Source of the DNA: Gammaproteobacteria bacterium
Lineage (GTDB): Bacteria; Pseudomonadota; Gammaproteobacteria; SZUA-229
Assembly (NCBI GenBank): GCA_013138755.1
Contig: WTCC01000129.1
Span: 1 to 9,714 of the forward strand
Direction of reading: 5' to 3'
DNA length: 9,714 bases
Shown here: positions 1-6,793 of the stretch, piece after piece
How the letters are laid out: every line of letters starts with the position of its first letter
Numbering within the stretch: position 1 is the first letter of the stretch
Made by a program: the position numbers and the translations under genes
The notes under the pieces: model-generated
Database searches by the model: none
Seen by the model: the letters and a program-made list of their open reading frames with translations, nothing else
Told to the model about the DNA's origin: nothing

Positions 1-47
1 GAGTTTTTAAAATCCAAAATATTTTGAGTTTTCACACAGTCTGGGCC
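1..47. repeat. Inverted copy of a MITE/IS end (47 bp)
   Basis: These 47 bases are the exact reverse complement of 9359-9405. The inner edge ends in CAGTCTGGGCC, which is the outer terminus of the element described at 9359-9535. This copy is therefore one end of a second element lying mostly to the left of the window. Its family is not assignable from sequence alone. It could equally mark a contig break at a repeat. Confidence 0.85.
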
Positions 48-62
48 ATGAGCAGACCATAA

Positions 63-76
63 AGAGTTCTTACTCT
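63..76 (-). terminator. Weak hairpin downstream of the usp gene
   Basis: AGAGT-TCTT-ACTCT forms a 5-bp stem with a 4-nt loop about 30 bases past the stop of the minus-strand stress-protein gene. Read on the minus strand it is followed by only a short T run (TTTAT). It sits where a terminator would be expected, but the stem is short and could be chance. Confidence 0.25.
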
Positions 77-108
77 GATTACAAATATCTGTTCTTTATT
101 AAATAAAT

Positions 109-549
109 TTAATCTTCCATTTTTAAAGTCAGTATATCGCAGGGCATTGCATGCAGTACAGCGCTGGCGGTTGAGCCTAAGAGCAAACTTATGCCGTGAC
201 GTCCATGTGACCCAATTATCACAAGGTCACACACATGGTCTTTGACGAATTGAGAGATGACATGTTTAGGCCGGCCAAATTCAACACTCAAATCGACATT
301 TTTCAAGCTGTGTTGTTTACTGAATTTTTGTAGTGATTTCTTGGCCTGTTCCAGCATTTCATTATCGTTGATATCCCAATTGATTGTCATAGGATCATTT
401 GCGTAATCAACCGGAGGCGTGTATTCAACCACATGTAACATACTGAGCTTCGCATTATTGAGTTCCGCAATATCAAGAGCCTTAGCTAAAATCTGTTCAC
501 CTGATTTATCAAAATCAACAGCCATCAGAATATGTGTATAGTTACTCAT
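109..549 (-). CDS. Universal stress protein, UspA family
   Basis: This encodes a 146-residue cytoplasmic single-domain Usp, the usual family size. The N-terminus MSNYTHILMAVDF matches the first beta strand of the fold. The C-terminal signature IIGSHGRHG...LLLGSTASAV is the nucleotide-binding loop, here spaced G-2x-G-8x-GS; Usp proteins with this loop commonly bind ATP. The start at 549 is chosen because GGAGG lies 7 bases upstream of the ATG and because the fold begins there. A longer reading to 645 adds 32 residues with no resemblance to Usp. The gene stands alone: decayed sequence lies upstream and a repeat end downstream. Family assignment is firm; the specific stress role is unknown. Confidence 0.93.
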   Translation of the reverse strand: MSNYTHILMAVDFDKSGEQILAKALDIAELNNAKLSMLHVVEYTPPVDYANDPMTINWDINDNEMLEQAKKSLQKFSKQHSLKNVDLSVEFGRPKHVISQFVKDHVCDLVIIGSHGRHGISLLLGSTASAVLHAMPCDILTLKMED

Positions 550-702
550 CTTCACACCTCCATAGATTTTTGTATATCCTTGCAAGTATACGCTACAGGG
601 GGTGTGATTTATAATCTCAGTAATATGCCAAACAAAACTGTTCAAACAGATGTTCTAATTATCGGCTTCAGCGCGTCCGGTTTAATGTGTACGATTGAAT
701 CT

Positions 703-777
703 CATTGAACGTTCGATATGATCATTAGCGACCTTTGATGAAACTCTTGATACCGAACTAATCCAATGGTCGCTTAC
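703..777 (+). repeat. Diverged intergenic repeat, copy A
   Basis: This stretch aligns with 9284-9357 in direct orientation. Shared blocks occur in the same order: CAT..TGAACGT.CG, TTAGCGACC, TTGAT, GAA, ATCCAA.GG.CG.TTA, with small gaps between. No reading frame is evident. It is probably a degenerate copy of a dispersed intergenic element. It lies in the gene-poor stretch between the usp gene and the PEP-CTERM remnant. Confidence 0.55.
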
Positions 778-801
778 CAACCAACAGCAATCATTCAGCA
801 C

Positions 802-827
802 AAACAAAAACAGCTCCCGAAGGAGCC
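802..827 (-). terminator. Rho-independent terminator after PEP-CTERM remnant
   Basis: On the minus strand GGCTCC-TTCG-GGAGCT forms a compact stem capped by a stable TTCG tetraloop. It is followed directly by GTTTTTGTTTG, the expected T-rich tract. It lies about 22 bases past the stop codon of the PEP-CTERM fragment, so it looks like that lost gene's original terminator. On the plus strand it is followed only by CTTTATT, so termination there would be weaker. Confidence 0.8.
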
Positions 828-849
828 TTTATTGATTAACATTTAATCG

Positions 850-963
850 TTATGCTTTCTTGCGTCTAGCCACCCCGAATTTTTCTAAAAGCCCTGAACC
901 GAAGAGCCATACGGCGGCGGGAACCGGAACCATGGAAGCACTAATTGAAAAGTAATTCAATGC
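850..963 (-). pseudogene. Remnant C-terminus of a PEP-CTERM (exosortase-sorted) protein
   Basis: The minus strand encodes a 37-residue stretch in which VPVPAAVWLFGSGLL is followed by a basic tail ending ARRKKA and a stop. This is the tripartite PEP-CTERM signal: a VPxP motif, a hydrophobic segment and an Arg/Lys cluster. In intact proteins it follows a secreted domain and is processed by exosortase during export, often with exopolysaccharide. Here the frame hits a TGA at 964-966, and the next 70 bases carry many stops, so the rest of the gene is gone or out of frame. The hydrophobic segment contains Glu-Lys (GSGLLEKFGVA) where similar tails usually have uncharged residues, which fits decay. 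The intact terminator downstream supports a former gene end. Confidence 0.7.
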
Positions 964-1033
964 TCACTTATCGGTCACATCTCTTTTTTGATCACACTAA
1001 ACAAAACTACTTTATCATTTAAACCTTAAATTA

Positions 1034-1228
1034 CTACCAGTTCACAGTTCCATATAGTATTATTGATCCAGTAACTTGGTTATCTAATCCCGCTCCCTGT
1101 TTTTCGAAGCAAAACAAAAGGTAGACCGTGTCCGGTTTCATACCCGCAACGGCAGGTTTTTTAGACCGATACCACTGCCCCGAAACCTCATGGAACTTGC
1201 CATTAAGAATCATGCCTAACGGCAGCAA
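1034..1228 (-). other. Unrecognised 64-codon open frame, possibly gene debris
   Basis: This short minus-strand frame opens with a TTG (1226-1228) just after two in-frame stops and includes KKPAVAGMKPDTVYLLFCFEK. I recognise no family and see no ribosome binding site. It lies upstream of the PEP-CTERM tail on the same strand, so it may be a remnant of the body of that gene, but stops separate the two and they may be unrelated. The upstream codons in the same frame are strongly hydrophobic (LLVLAVAPFLAY) and overlap the start of the plus-strand glycosyltransferase, so that may be coincidence. Confidence 0.15.
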
Positions 1229-1277
1229 TTACTAGTTGCAATAAGCCAAAAAAGGAGCAACGGCCAGCACTAATAAA

Positions 1278-3617
1278 ATGGATACTGTTAACACAATCAA
1301 TCTATCGACAGATAGCAAAAAAGGCAAATCTATTGCCTTCATCGGCAACTATCTGCCCAGACTATGTGGCCTTGCCACCTTCACCACCCACCTGCTCGAA
1401 GCTATCGCACAGAATGCACCCGACACCGACTGCTGGGCAGTGGCGATGAACGACAGAAAACAGGGATACGATTACCCACCACAGGTCCGGCTGCAGATCA
1501 ATCAGGAGAGCCTGAACGAATATTGCCTGGCCAGTGAGCAACTCAACCACAGCAATGTGGATATCGTTTGCCTGGAGCATGAATACGGCATATTCGGCGG
1601 CCATCGCGGCAGCTTTATCCTCGAATTATTACGTGAGCTCAAGATGCCGGTGGTCACCACCCTGCACACCATCCTGGAAAAACCTACTGAGGAAGAACAC
1701 TACATTATCACCCAGCTGGCCGAACTTTCTGACCGCCTGGTGGTAATGAGTGAACGTTCGATCGAGTTCTTACGTAATATCTACCAGGTTCCTGCAGAAA
1801 AGATTGCACTTATTCACCATGGCATCCCGGATGTTCCCCTGCTGCCGTCTGCTAGTTACAAAGGCAAGTTCGATATCGCTGACAAGCAGGTGTTACTGAC
1901 CTTCGGCCTGCTCTCACCGGGCAAAGGTATCGAAACTGTGATCAAGGCCCTGCCACAGATCATAAAAAAACACCACGATGTCATCTACATGGTAGTAGGT
2001 GCCACTCACCCGCACCTTAAAGCCGAACAGGGGGAAGACTACCGCCTCGGACTACACATGCTGGCGAAACGGCTGGGCGTTGACGATCACGTTATTTTTC
2101 ACGACCGTTTTATCTCCGAAGAAGAGCTGCCCGAGTTTATCGGTGCAGCAGACATCTACATCACCCCTTACCTGAACGAAGCGCAGATCGTATCCGGCAC
2201 GCTGGCTTATGCGCTCGGTATGGGCAAGGCGGTAGTATCGACACCCTACTGGCACGCACAGGAATTACTCGATGATGGTCGTGGCAGACTGTTTCCGTTC
2301 CGCAACCAGCAACAGCTTGGCCGCGAGATCAACGACCTGCTCAGTCATCCCGACAAGCTTCGCAGCATCCAGTTAAAAGCCTATAAATACGGGCGAAAAA
2401 TGATCTGGCGAGAAGTCGGTCGAGGTTACCTGGAAACGTTTGCCAATGCCAGACAACACCGCTTGCGCAACACCATTCCACGACAGGGACCGGACACCCT
2501 CGACCTGCGCCAGCAGGTATTACCAGAAATAAAACTGGATCACCTGCGGCGTCTGACCGATGGTGCAGGCATCCTGCAGCACTGCAAATATACTGTCCCT
2601 GACCGCGAACACGGCTATTGCGTCGATGATAACGCTCGTGCCCTGATCGTTGCAGTCAAACTGCAGAACCTGCAACCACAGGATAATTCACTGAACGAGC
2701 TGGCTTCTGTCTACCTCAGCTTTCTGGAACATGCGTTCAATAACGAGACTTCGCGTTTCCGGAATTTCATGTCGTACGAGCGCAGCTGGCTGGAACAGAC
2801 CGGCTCTGAAGACTCGCATGGCCGAGCCATCTGGGGTCTAGGCAAAGCGGTTGCATTGGGTAAAAATCCGGGTCACGTTAGCCTCGCGACCGACCTGTTC
2901 AGACGTGCATTGAACTCTTCCGAAACCTTCACTTCACCGAGGGCAGTAGCCTTTACCATTATCGGCATCCACGCCTACCTGTGCAGCAACCCGGAAGACA
3001 CGGTGGCAGAAAAAACGTGCCTGCAACTCTCTACTAAACTCACGAACTGGTTCGACGCCGTCGCCAGTGATGACTGGCCGTGGTTCGAAACCATGCTGAG
3101 CTACGATAACGCCCGCCTGCCACATGCTCTATTATTGTCCGGCCAGCGGTTTTGTGACCAGAAGATGCTGAACACCGGTCTGGAAACACTGTCGTGGTTA
3201 ACAGAAACCCAGATCGATAAATGTGGCAATCACTTCGTGGCTATCGGCAATCACGGCTGGTATGAAAAAGGTGGTGAAAAAGCTCGTTTCGATCAACAGC
3301 CTGTGGAAGCCGCAGCCATGATCGATGCCTGCCTGGAAGCATTTAACACTACTCACGTCGAACAGTGGCTCAGCAATGCCTATCGCTGCTTCAACTGGTA
3401 CCAGGGTGAAAACGATCTGCGACTCCCATTATATGACCACGCCACAGGCGGTTGCCGGGATGGCCTGCAGGCAGACGGCGTGAATGAGAATCAGGGCGCA
3501 GAATCTTCCCTGTCGTGGCTAATGGCACTGCTCGCGGTGTACGGCCAACGTAACCTTGGAAAAGCACTTCCACAGGAAGATGAAAAGAAGACGCCAGCTG
3601 CAGTCAGCGAAGCGTGA
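1278..3617 (+). CDS. GT4 glycosyltransferase with C-terminal all-helical-like domain
   Basis: The protein has 779 residues. Residues about 18-395 form a GT-B glycosyltransferase of the GT4 type: glycine-rich N-terminal loop (FIGNYLPRLCGLATF, 21-35), TLHTIL (128-133), IHHGIP (179-184), FGLLSPGKGIE (209-219). At the usual E-x7-E site it reads EAQIVSGTL (301-309), so the second Glu is Leu. Residues about 415-760 form a second domain with acidic motifs GYCVDDNARAL (446-456), SEDSHGRAIWG (510-520), WPWFE (600-604), SYDNARLPHALL (608-619), FDQQPVEAAAM (671-681) and NENQGAESSLSWL (736-748). Their rhythm resembles an alpha/alpha-barrel sugar enzyme; I cannot name the family. The start at 1278 has AAGGAG only about 20 bases upstream, farther than usual, but no better in-frame start exists. 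The gene converges on the long GH130 gene with a 52-bp gap. GT4 assignment is strong; donor and acceptor are unknown. Confidence 0.9.
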   Translation: MDTVNTINLSTDSKKGKSIAFIGNYLPRLCGLATFTTHLLEAIAQNAPDTDCWAVAMNDRKQGYDYPPQVRLQINQESLNEYCLASEQLNHSNVDIVCLEHEYGIFGGHRGSFILELLRELKMPVVTTLHTILEKPTEEEHYIITQLAELSDRLVVMSERSIEFLRNIYQVPAEKIALIHHGIPDVPLLPSASYKGKFDIADKQVLLTFGLLSPGKGIETVIKALPQIIKKHHDVIYMVVGATHPHLKAEQGEDYRLGLHMLAKRLGVDDHVIFHDRFISEEELPEFIGAADIYITPYLNEAQIVSGTLAYALGMGKAVVSTPYWHAQELLDDGRGRLFPFRNQQQLGREINDLLSHPDKLRSIQLKAYKYGRKMIWREVGRGYLETFANARQHRLRNTIPRQGPDTLDLRQQVLPEIKLDHLRRLTDGAGILQHCKYTVPDREHGYCVDDNARALIVAVKLQNLQPQDNSLNELASVYLSFLEHAFNNETSRFRNFMSYERSWLEQTGSEDSHGRAIWGLGKAVALGKNPGHVSLATDLFRRALNSSETFTSPRAVAFTIIGIHAYLCSNPEDTVAEKTCLQLSTKLTNWFDAVASDDWPWFETMLSYDNARLPHALLLSGQRFCDQKMLNTGLETLSWLTETQIDKCGNHFVAIGNHGWYEKGGEKARFDQQPVEAAAMIDACLEAFNTTHVEQWLSNAYRCFNWYQGENDLRLPLYDHATGGCRDGLQADGVNENQGAESSLSWLMALLAVYGQRNLGKALPQEDEKKTPAAVSEA

Positions 3618-3669
3618 TACGGTCAGTACATCGAAGACAGCTTGTATCGACAGCGTTACAACCACTCAG

Positions 3670-5157
3670 CTACGAGCAACCGGCTAACAGCCTCGCCATA
3701 ACTTCCGAGACCCGCATCGTTGCCACCCCGCAGCGCTCGTCCGCCGATGCGTATGGGATGATCAGCTCATCCTGAAAGATCATCGCACCACAACTATAGA
3801 CCACGTTGGGCACATAACCTTCACGGTCATGATCATTGGGCACCAGGATAGGCTCATCGATGCGGCTGATGATGCGTGTCGGGTCATCCAGGTCAAGCAA
3901 TTGAATACCTAGGCTATAGGTCCGCATCGGCCCAACACCATGTGTGATGACCAGCCAGCCTTGTTCCGTTTCGATAGGCGAGCCACCATTGCCAATCTGA
4001 AAAAACTCATAAGAAAAGGTCGGCGTTTGCAGGAGGCTGGCCTGGTTCCAGAAGTGTACGTTGTCAGAAAACATGATGGCATTGTTCTCACCATCCTGAC
4101 GAGACAGCATCACGTACTGGCCGCCAATCTTTCTCGGAAATAACGCCATACCTTTACCATAGGCCTGTTTTCCAAACAGGGTACTGATCTTGAAAGAGAG
4201 GAAATCATTGGTCTCGATAAGCTGCGGCAAAATCGTTTCACCGTTGTATGCAGTATAAGTCGCGTAGTAGATCACCGTGCCGTCATCGTCGACGAAACGC
4301 ACAAAACGTGCGTCTTCGATGCCCATTCTCTCTGAATCTGAAACCGGAAAAATAACCCGCTCGGAAATCTGGTGCTCCGGCCGGAATAATATCTCATAGT
4401 TGGACCGGGCCAGCCACATGGCTTTATCGATTGCCTGCAGTTTATCCTGTGCACGTAACCTGTAACCATTATGGTGTTCGGCGAGCTTGTCCTGCAGGTC
4501 GTTAAATGTGAATTGATCCGGCAGGCCATCCAGTAACCATTCTGCCACTCGTTTACCGACTTTCATGTCTTTTAGCTTCAGGTGAAACAGTTCTATATCG
4601 TAGTTCGAATCAGTATGGACTTTCGGGGTACGTACATAGTTGCTCAGCGCATCAAAATAGATATCGTTGTTTTCATCGACGATACCACTGCGAAACTCGA
4701 TAGACGAGATATGCCCCTCACCAGTAGCACGGAAACTCATGATGAAACGACAGCTGCCTTCCGGGTCGGATTCATCACTCGGCACCTGCACCATGGATGG
4801 ATTAAACAAGGCGGCTGCTTCAACCGAATATTCTGCGGTGAAATAACTACCGATCAAAAGTCGGTTATCTTCCGACAACTGCTCGAGGTCAGGCACATGG
4901 CTTACAACTCGCTCAAAGTTACGCAGTACAGCCTCCCTGAAATAACGATGCCGGTGTGAAAAGTCATGCATGATGTTTATTAGCAATGCGCTGGCATCTT
5001 CCTCATCCATATCCAGCACGCGGTTGATGATATTACGGATACGCTCATCGGTCGGCGGGATGTAAGGACGGAGTATAACGCGACCAATATTCGCATTGAT
5101 CACGATAGGCTTGCGTCGCGCCTGCAGAATGGGGAGTGTAGATTCTGACTCTGCCAT
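3670..5157 (-). CDS. GH130 family protein, long form
   Basis: The protein has 495 residues and no signal peptide, so it is probably cytoplasmic. Residues about 1-110 form a helical, charged N-terminal extension absent from compact GH130 enzymes. The five-bladed propeller follows: FRATGEGHISSIEFRSG (142-158), GIEDARFV (279-286) with the expected catalytic Asp at 282, FPRKIGGQYVMLSR (340-353), FFQIGNGGSPIETEQGWL (385-402), ITHGVG (404-409), and GYVPNVVYSCGA (447-458). Where the short GH130 in this window has Lys (SKIGPG), this one has Gln (FQIGNG). Loss of basic phosphate-contacting residues is associated in this family with hydrolysis rather than phosphorolysis, so a beta-mannosidase-type role is possible. 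The ribosome binding site is weak (TCTGGA about 9 bases upstream). The gene diverges from the GT4-cupin gene across a 286-bp spacer. Confidence 0.88.
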   Translation of the reverse strand: MAESESTLPILQARRKPIVINANIGRVILRPYIPPTDERIRNIINRVLDMDEEDASALLINIMHDFSHRHRYFREAVLRNFERVVSHVPDLEQLSEDNRLLIGSYFTAEYSVEAAALFNPSMVQVPSDESDPEGSCRFIMSFRATGEGHISSIEFRSGIVDENNDIYFDALSNYVRTPKVHTDSNYDIELFHLKLKDMKVGKRVAEWLLDGLPDQFTFNDLQDKLAEHHNGYRLRAQDKLQAIDKAMWLARSNYEILFRPEHQISERVIFPVSDSERMGIEDARFVRFVDDDGTVIYYATYTAYNGETILPQLIETNDFLSFKISTLFGKQAYGKGMALFPRKIGGQYVMLSRQDGENNAIMFSDNVHFWNQASLLQTPTFSYEFFQIGNGGSPIETEQGWLVITHGVGPMRTYSLGIQLLDLDDPTRIISRIDEPILVPNDHDREGYVPNVVYSCGAMIFQDELIIPYASADERCGVATMRVSEVMARLLAGCS

Positions 5158-5300
5158 AGTTGTATCCAGATGTGTTGCTAACTATCTTATAGACCTTACA
5201 ATATAGACTAGTTTCGCATAACACAGTGCATTTTTCTCATTTCTGACCACAGTTTTTACTTTCATTAAAAGCCATAGTCAGTGTTATAGTTATGCCACAG

Positions 5301-5349
5301 TTGACATTAAAAAAACGTCTACATATTCAGTATACTGCCTGACGTAGAC
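5301..5349 (+). promoter_or_regulatory. Candidate promoter and operator-like dyad in divergent spacer
   Basis: The 286-bp gap 5158-5443 separates the divergent long GH130 and GT4-cupin genes. It contains a consensus -35 hexamer TTGACA (5301-5306); 17 bases on is a poor -10 (TATTCA, 5324-5329), while a better TATACT (5331-5336) is 24 bases away. Overlapping these is a dyad: GTCTAC (5317-5322) and GTAGAC (5344-5349), centred on the palindrome AGTATACT (5329-5336). This is a plausible repressor or activator site controlling one or both divergent genes. The minus-strand promoter toward the long GH130 gene is not clear by eye. Confidence 0.4.
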
Positions 5350-5443
5350 CAATCTTCCATGTCAGATTAATGTTCCTGAAACAGGTGGTTTGGTTATGGA
5401 GAACATTTTCAACCTCTGGTGATAACATGCTAGTAGAGCCATC

Positions 5444-6793
5444 ATGAAAATTGCAATGCTGAGTCCGATATCCTGGCGCACACCGCCGCGCCATTACGGG
5501 CCGTGGGAAAATATTGTCAGCTTGCTTACCGAGCAGCTGGTCTCGATGGGCATCGAGGTTACGCTGTTTGCCACCGGCGATTCCATCACCTCCGGCAAGC
5601 TGGTCTCGGTCTGTGAACGTCCCTATTCTGAAGACCCTAATATCGACCCCAAGGTTTGGGAATGTCTACACATCGCCGAGCTGTTCAAACACGCTGATGA
5701 GTTCGATCTGATCCACAACCATTACGATTTCCTGCCGCTCACCTACAGCAGTTTCACACAAACGCCGATGCTCACCACCATCCATGGCTTTTCCTCAGAT
5801 ACCATCTTGCCAGTCTATAAACAACACAATGACAGCACCTATTATGTCGCCATCAGCGAGGCCGATCGGTCAGCAGAGCTCGATTACATAACAACCATCC
5901 ATCATGGCATCGACCTCGATCAGTTCAGCTTCCAGTCAGAAGTTGGCGACTACCTGCTGTTCCTCGGTCGTATCCATCCAGACAAAGGCGTGCATGATGC
6001 CATCGAGGTCGCAGCCAGAGCCGGAAAACGACTCGTTATCGCCGGCATTATCCAGGATGAAAGTTATTTCGAAGAACAGATTAAACCGCATATAGATAAC
6101 GTCAACGTAGAATACATCGGTTCGGTTGGACCCCAGAAAAGGCAAGAGGTCATGGGCGGCGCGTTGGCCATGTTACATCTGATCCACTTCGATGAACCGT
6201 TTGGCCTTAGCGTGATCGAGTCCATGGCCTGTGGCACACCGGTCATCGCCCATGGCCGCGGTTCGATGCCAGAGCTGATCCGACATGGCAAAACCGGGTT
6301 CATCGTGAACGATATCGATGCTGCTGTGCATGCTGTAAACGAAGCAAATACTCTGGAAAGGAGCGCCTGCCGGCATGATGTCGAACAACGTTTTAGTGTC
6401 CAGCGCATGGCACATCAGTATGTCGAGGTCTATCACCAAATCCTGCAGCAACGTGAAAACTACCGACCGTGGGGACACTACCAAAACCTGCTGAAACAGA
6501 AGAACCACAATGTTAAGGAACTCATCATTAATCCGGGCGAACGGTTAAGCTTGCAGAAACATCGGCGCCGCGCTGAACACTGGACCGTGGTCAGCGGCGA
6601 AGCACTGGTCACCGTCGGCGATAAAGAAATCCTGCTCAAAACCGGGCAGTCTGTGGACATTCCGAAAGGCGAAGTTCACCGCATCTTTAACCCCGGGTAC
6701 AACCAGTTGAATATCGTCGAAGTGCAGATGGGTGATTATTTTGGAGAGGACGATATCATTCGTCTGCAGGATGATTATGACCGCGCCAGCTAA
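5444..6793 (+). CDS. GT4 glycosyltransferase fused to mannose-6-phosphate isomerase-type cupin
   Basis: The protein has 449 residues. Residues 1-335 are a GT4 enzyme: MKIAMLSPISW...YGPWE at the N-terminus, HNHYD (91-95), TTIHG (111-115), IHHGID (152-157), FLGRIHPDKGV (173-183), and an intact E-x7-E (EPFGLSVIE, 251-259). Residues about 340-443 match the C-terminal cupin of ManC-type bifunctional enzymes: RPWGHY (341-346), INPGERLSLQ (362-371), RAEHWTVVSGEA (376-387), IPKGEVHRIFNPG (407-418), and GEDDIIRLQDDY (434-445). That cupin family interconverts fructose-6-P and mannose-6-P. The metal-site consensus Q-x-H-x-H-R-x-E-H-W reads QKHRRRAEHW here, so the second His is Arg and catalysis is uncertain. 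The ManC nucleotidyltransferase domain is absent. The gene overlaps the next one by 17 bases, so the two are probably cotranslated. The ribosome binding site is modest (TAGAG). Confidence 0.92.
   Translation: MKIAMLSPISWRTPPRHYGPWENIVSLLTEQLVSMGIEVTLFATGDSITSGKLVSVCERPYSEDPNIDPKVWECLHIAELFKHADEFDLIHNHYDFLPLTYSSFTQTPMLTTIHGFSSDTILPVYKQHNDSTYYVAISEADRSAELDYITTIHHGIDLDQFSFQSEVGDYLLFLGRIHPDKGVHDAIEVAARAGKRLVIAGIIQDESYFEEQIKPHIDNVNVEYIGSVGPQKRQEVMGGALAMLHLIHFDEPFGLSVIESMACGTPVIAHGRGSMPELIRHGKTGFIVNDIDAAVHAVNEANTLERSACRHDVEQRFSVQRMAHQYVEVYHQILQQRENYRPWGHYQNLLKQKNHNVKELIINPGERLSLQKHRRRAEHWTVVSGEALVTVGDKEILLKTGQSVDIPKGEVHRIFNPGYNQLNIVEVQMGDYFGEDDIIRLQDDYDRAS

Noticed and set aside
550..645. A 32-residue N-terminal extension of the stress protein starting at 645
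   Set aside because: It does not resemble the Usp fold, and the ATG at 549 has a strong GGAGG site at ideal spacing.
638..649. CTGTTCAAACAG resembling a LexA box
   Set aside because: The spacing is CTGT-N4-ACAG rather than the N8 of known gammaproteobacterial LexA sites, and the usp gene is not a typical SOS gene.
3618..3669. Bidirectional terminator between the convergent GT4 and GH130 genes
   Set aside because: Only a 5-bp GATAC/GTATC pairing is visible, without T tracts on either side.
4582..4959. A 125-codon plus-strand frame opposite the long GH130 gene
   Set aside because: The minus-strand GH130 has intact family motifs throughout; the opposite frame resembles no family.
6064..6408. 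Long antisense open frames across the GT4-cupin gene
   Set aside because: They are shadows of a clear GT4 coding region with intact motifs, and lack ribosome binding sites.
6732..6776. Extended start for the compact GH130 at 6732
   Set aside because: The extra 15 residues lie entirely inside the upstream gene, match nothing in GH130, and a better-placed ATG exists at 6777.
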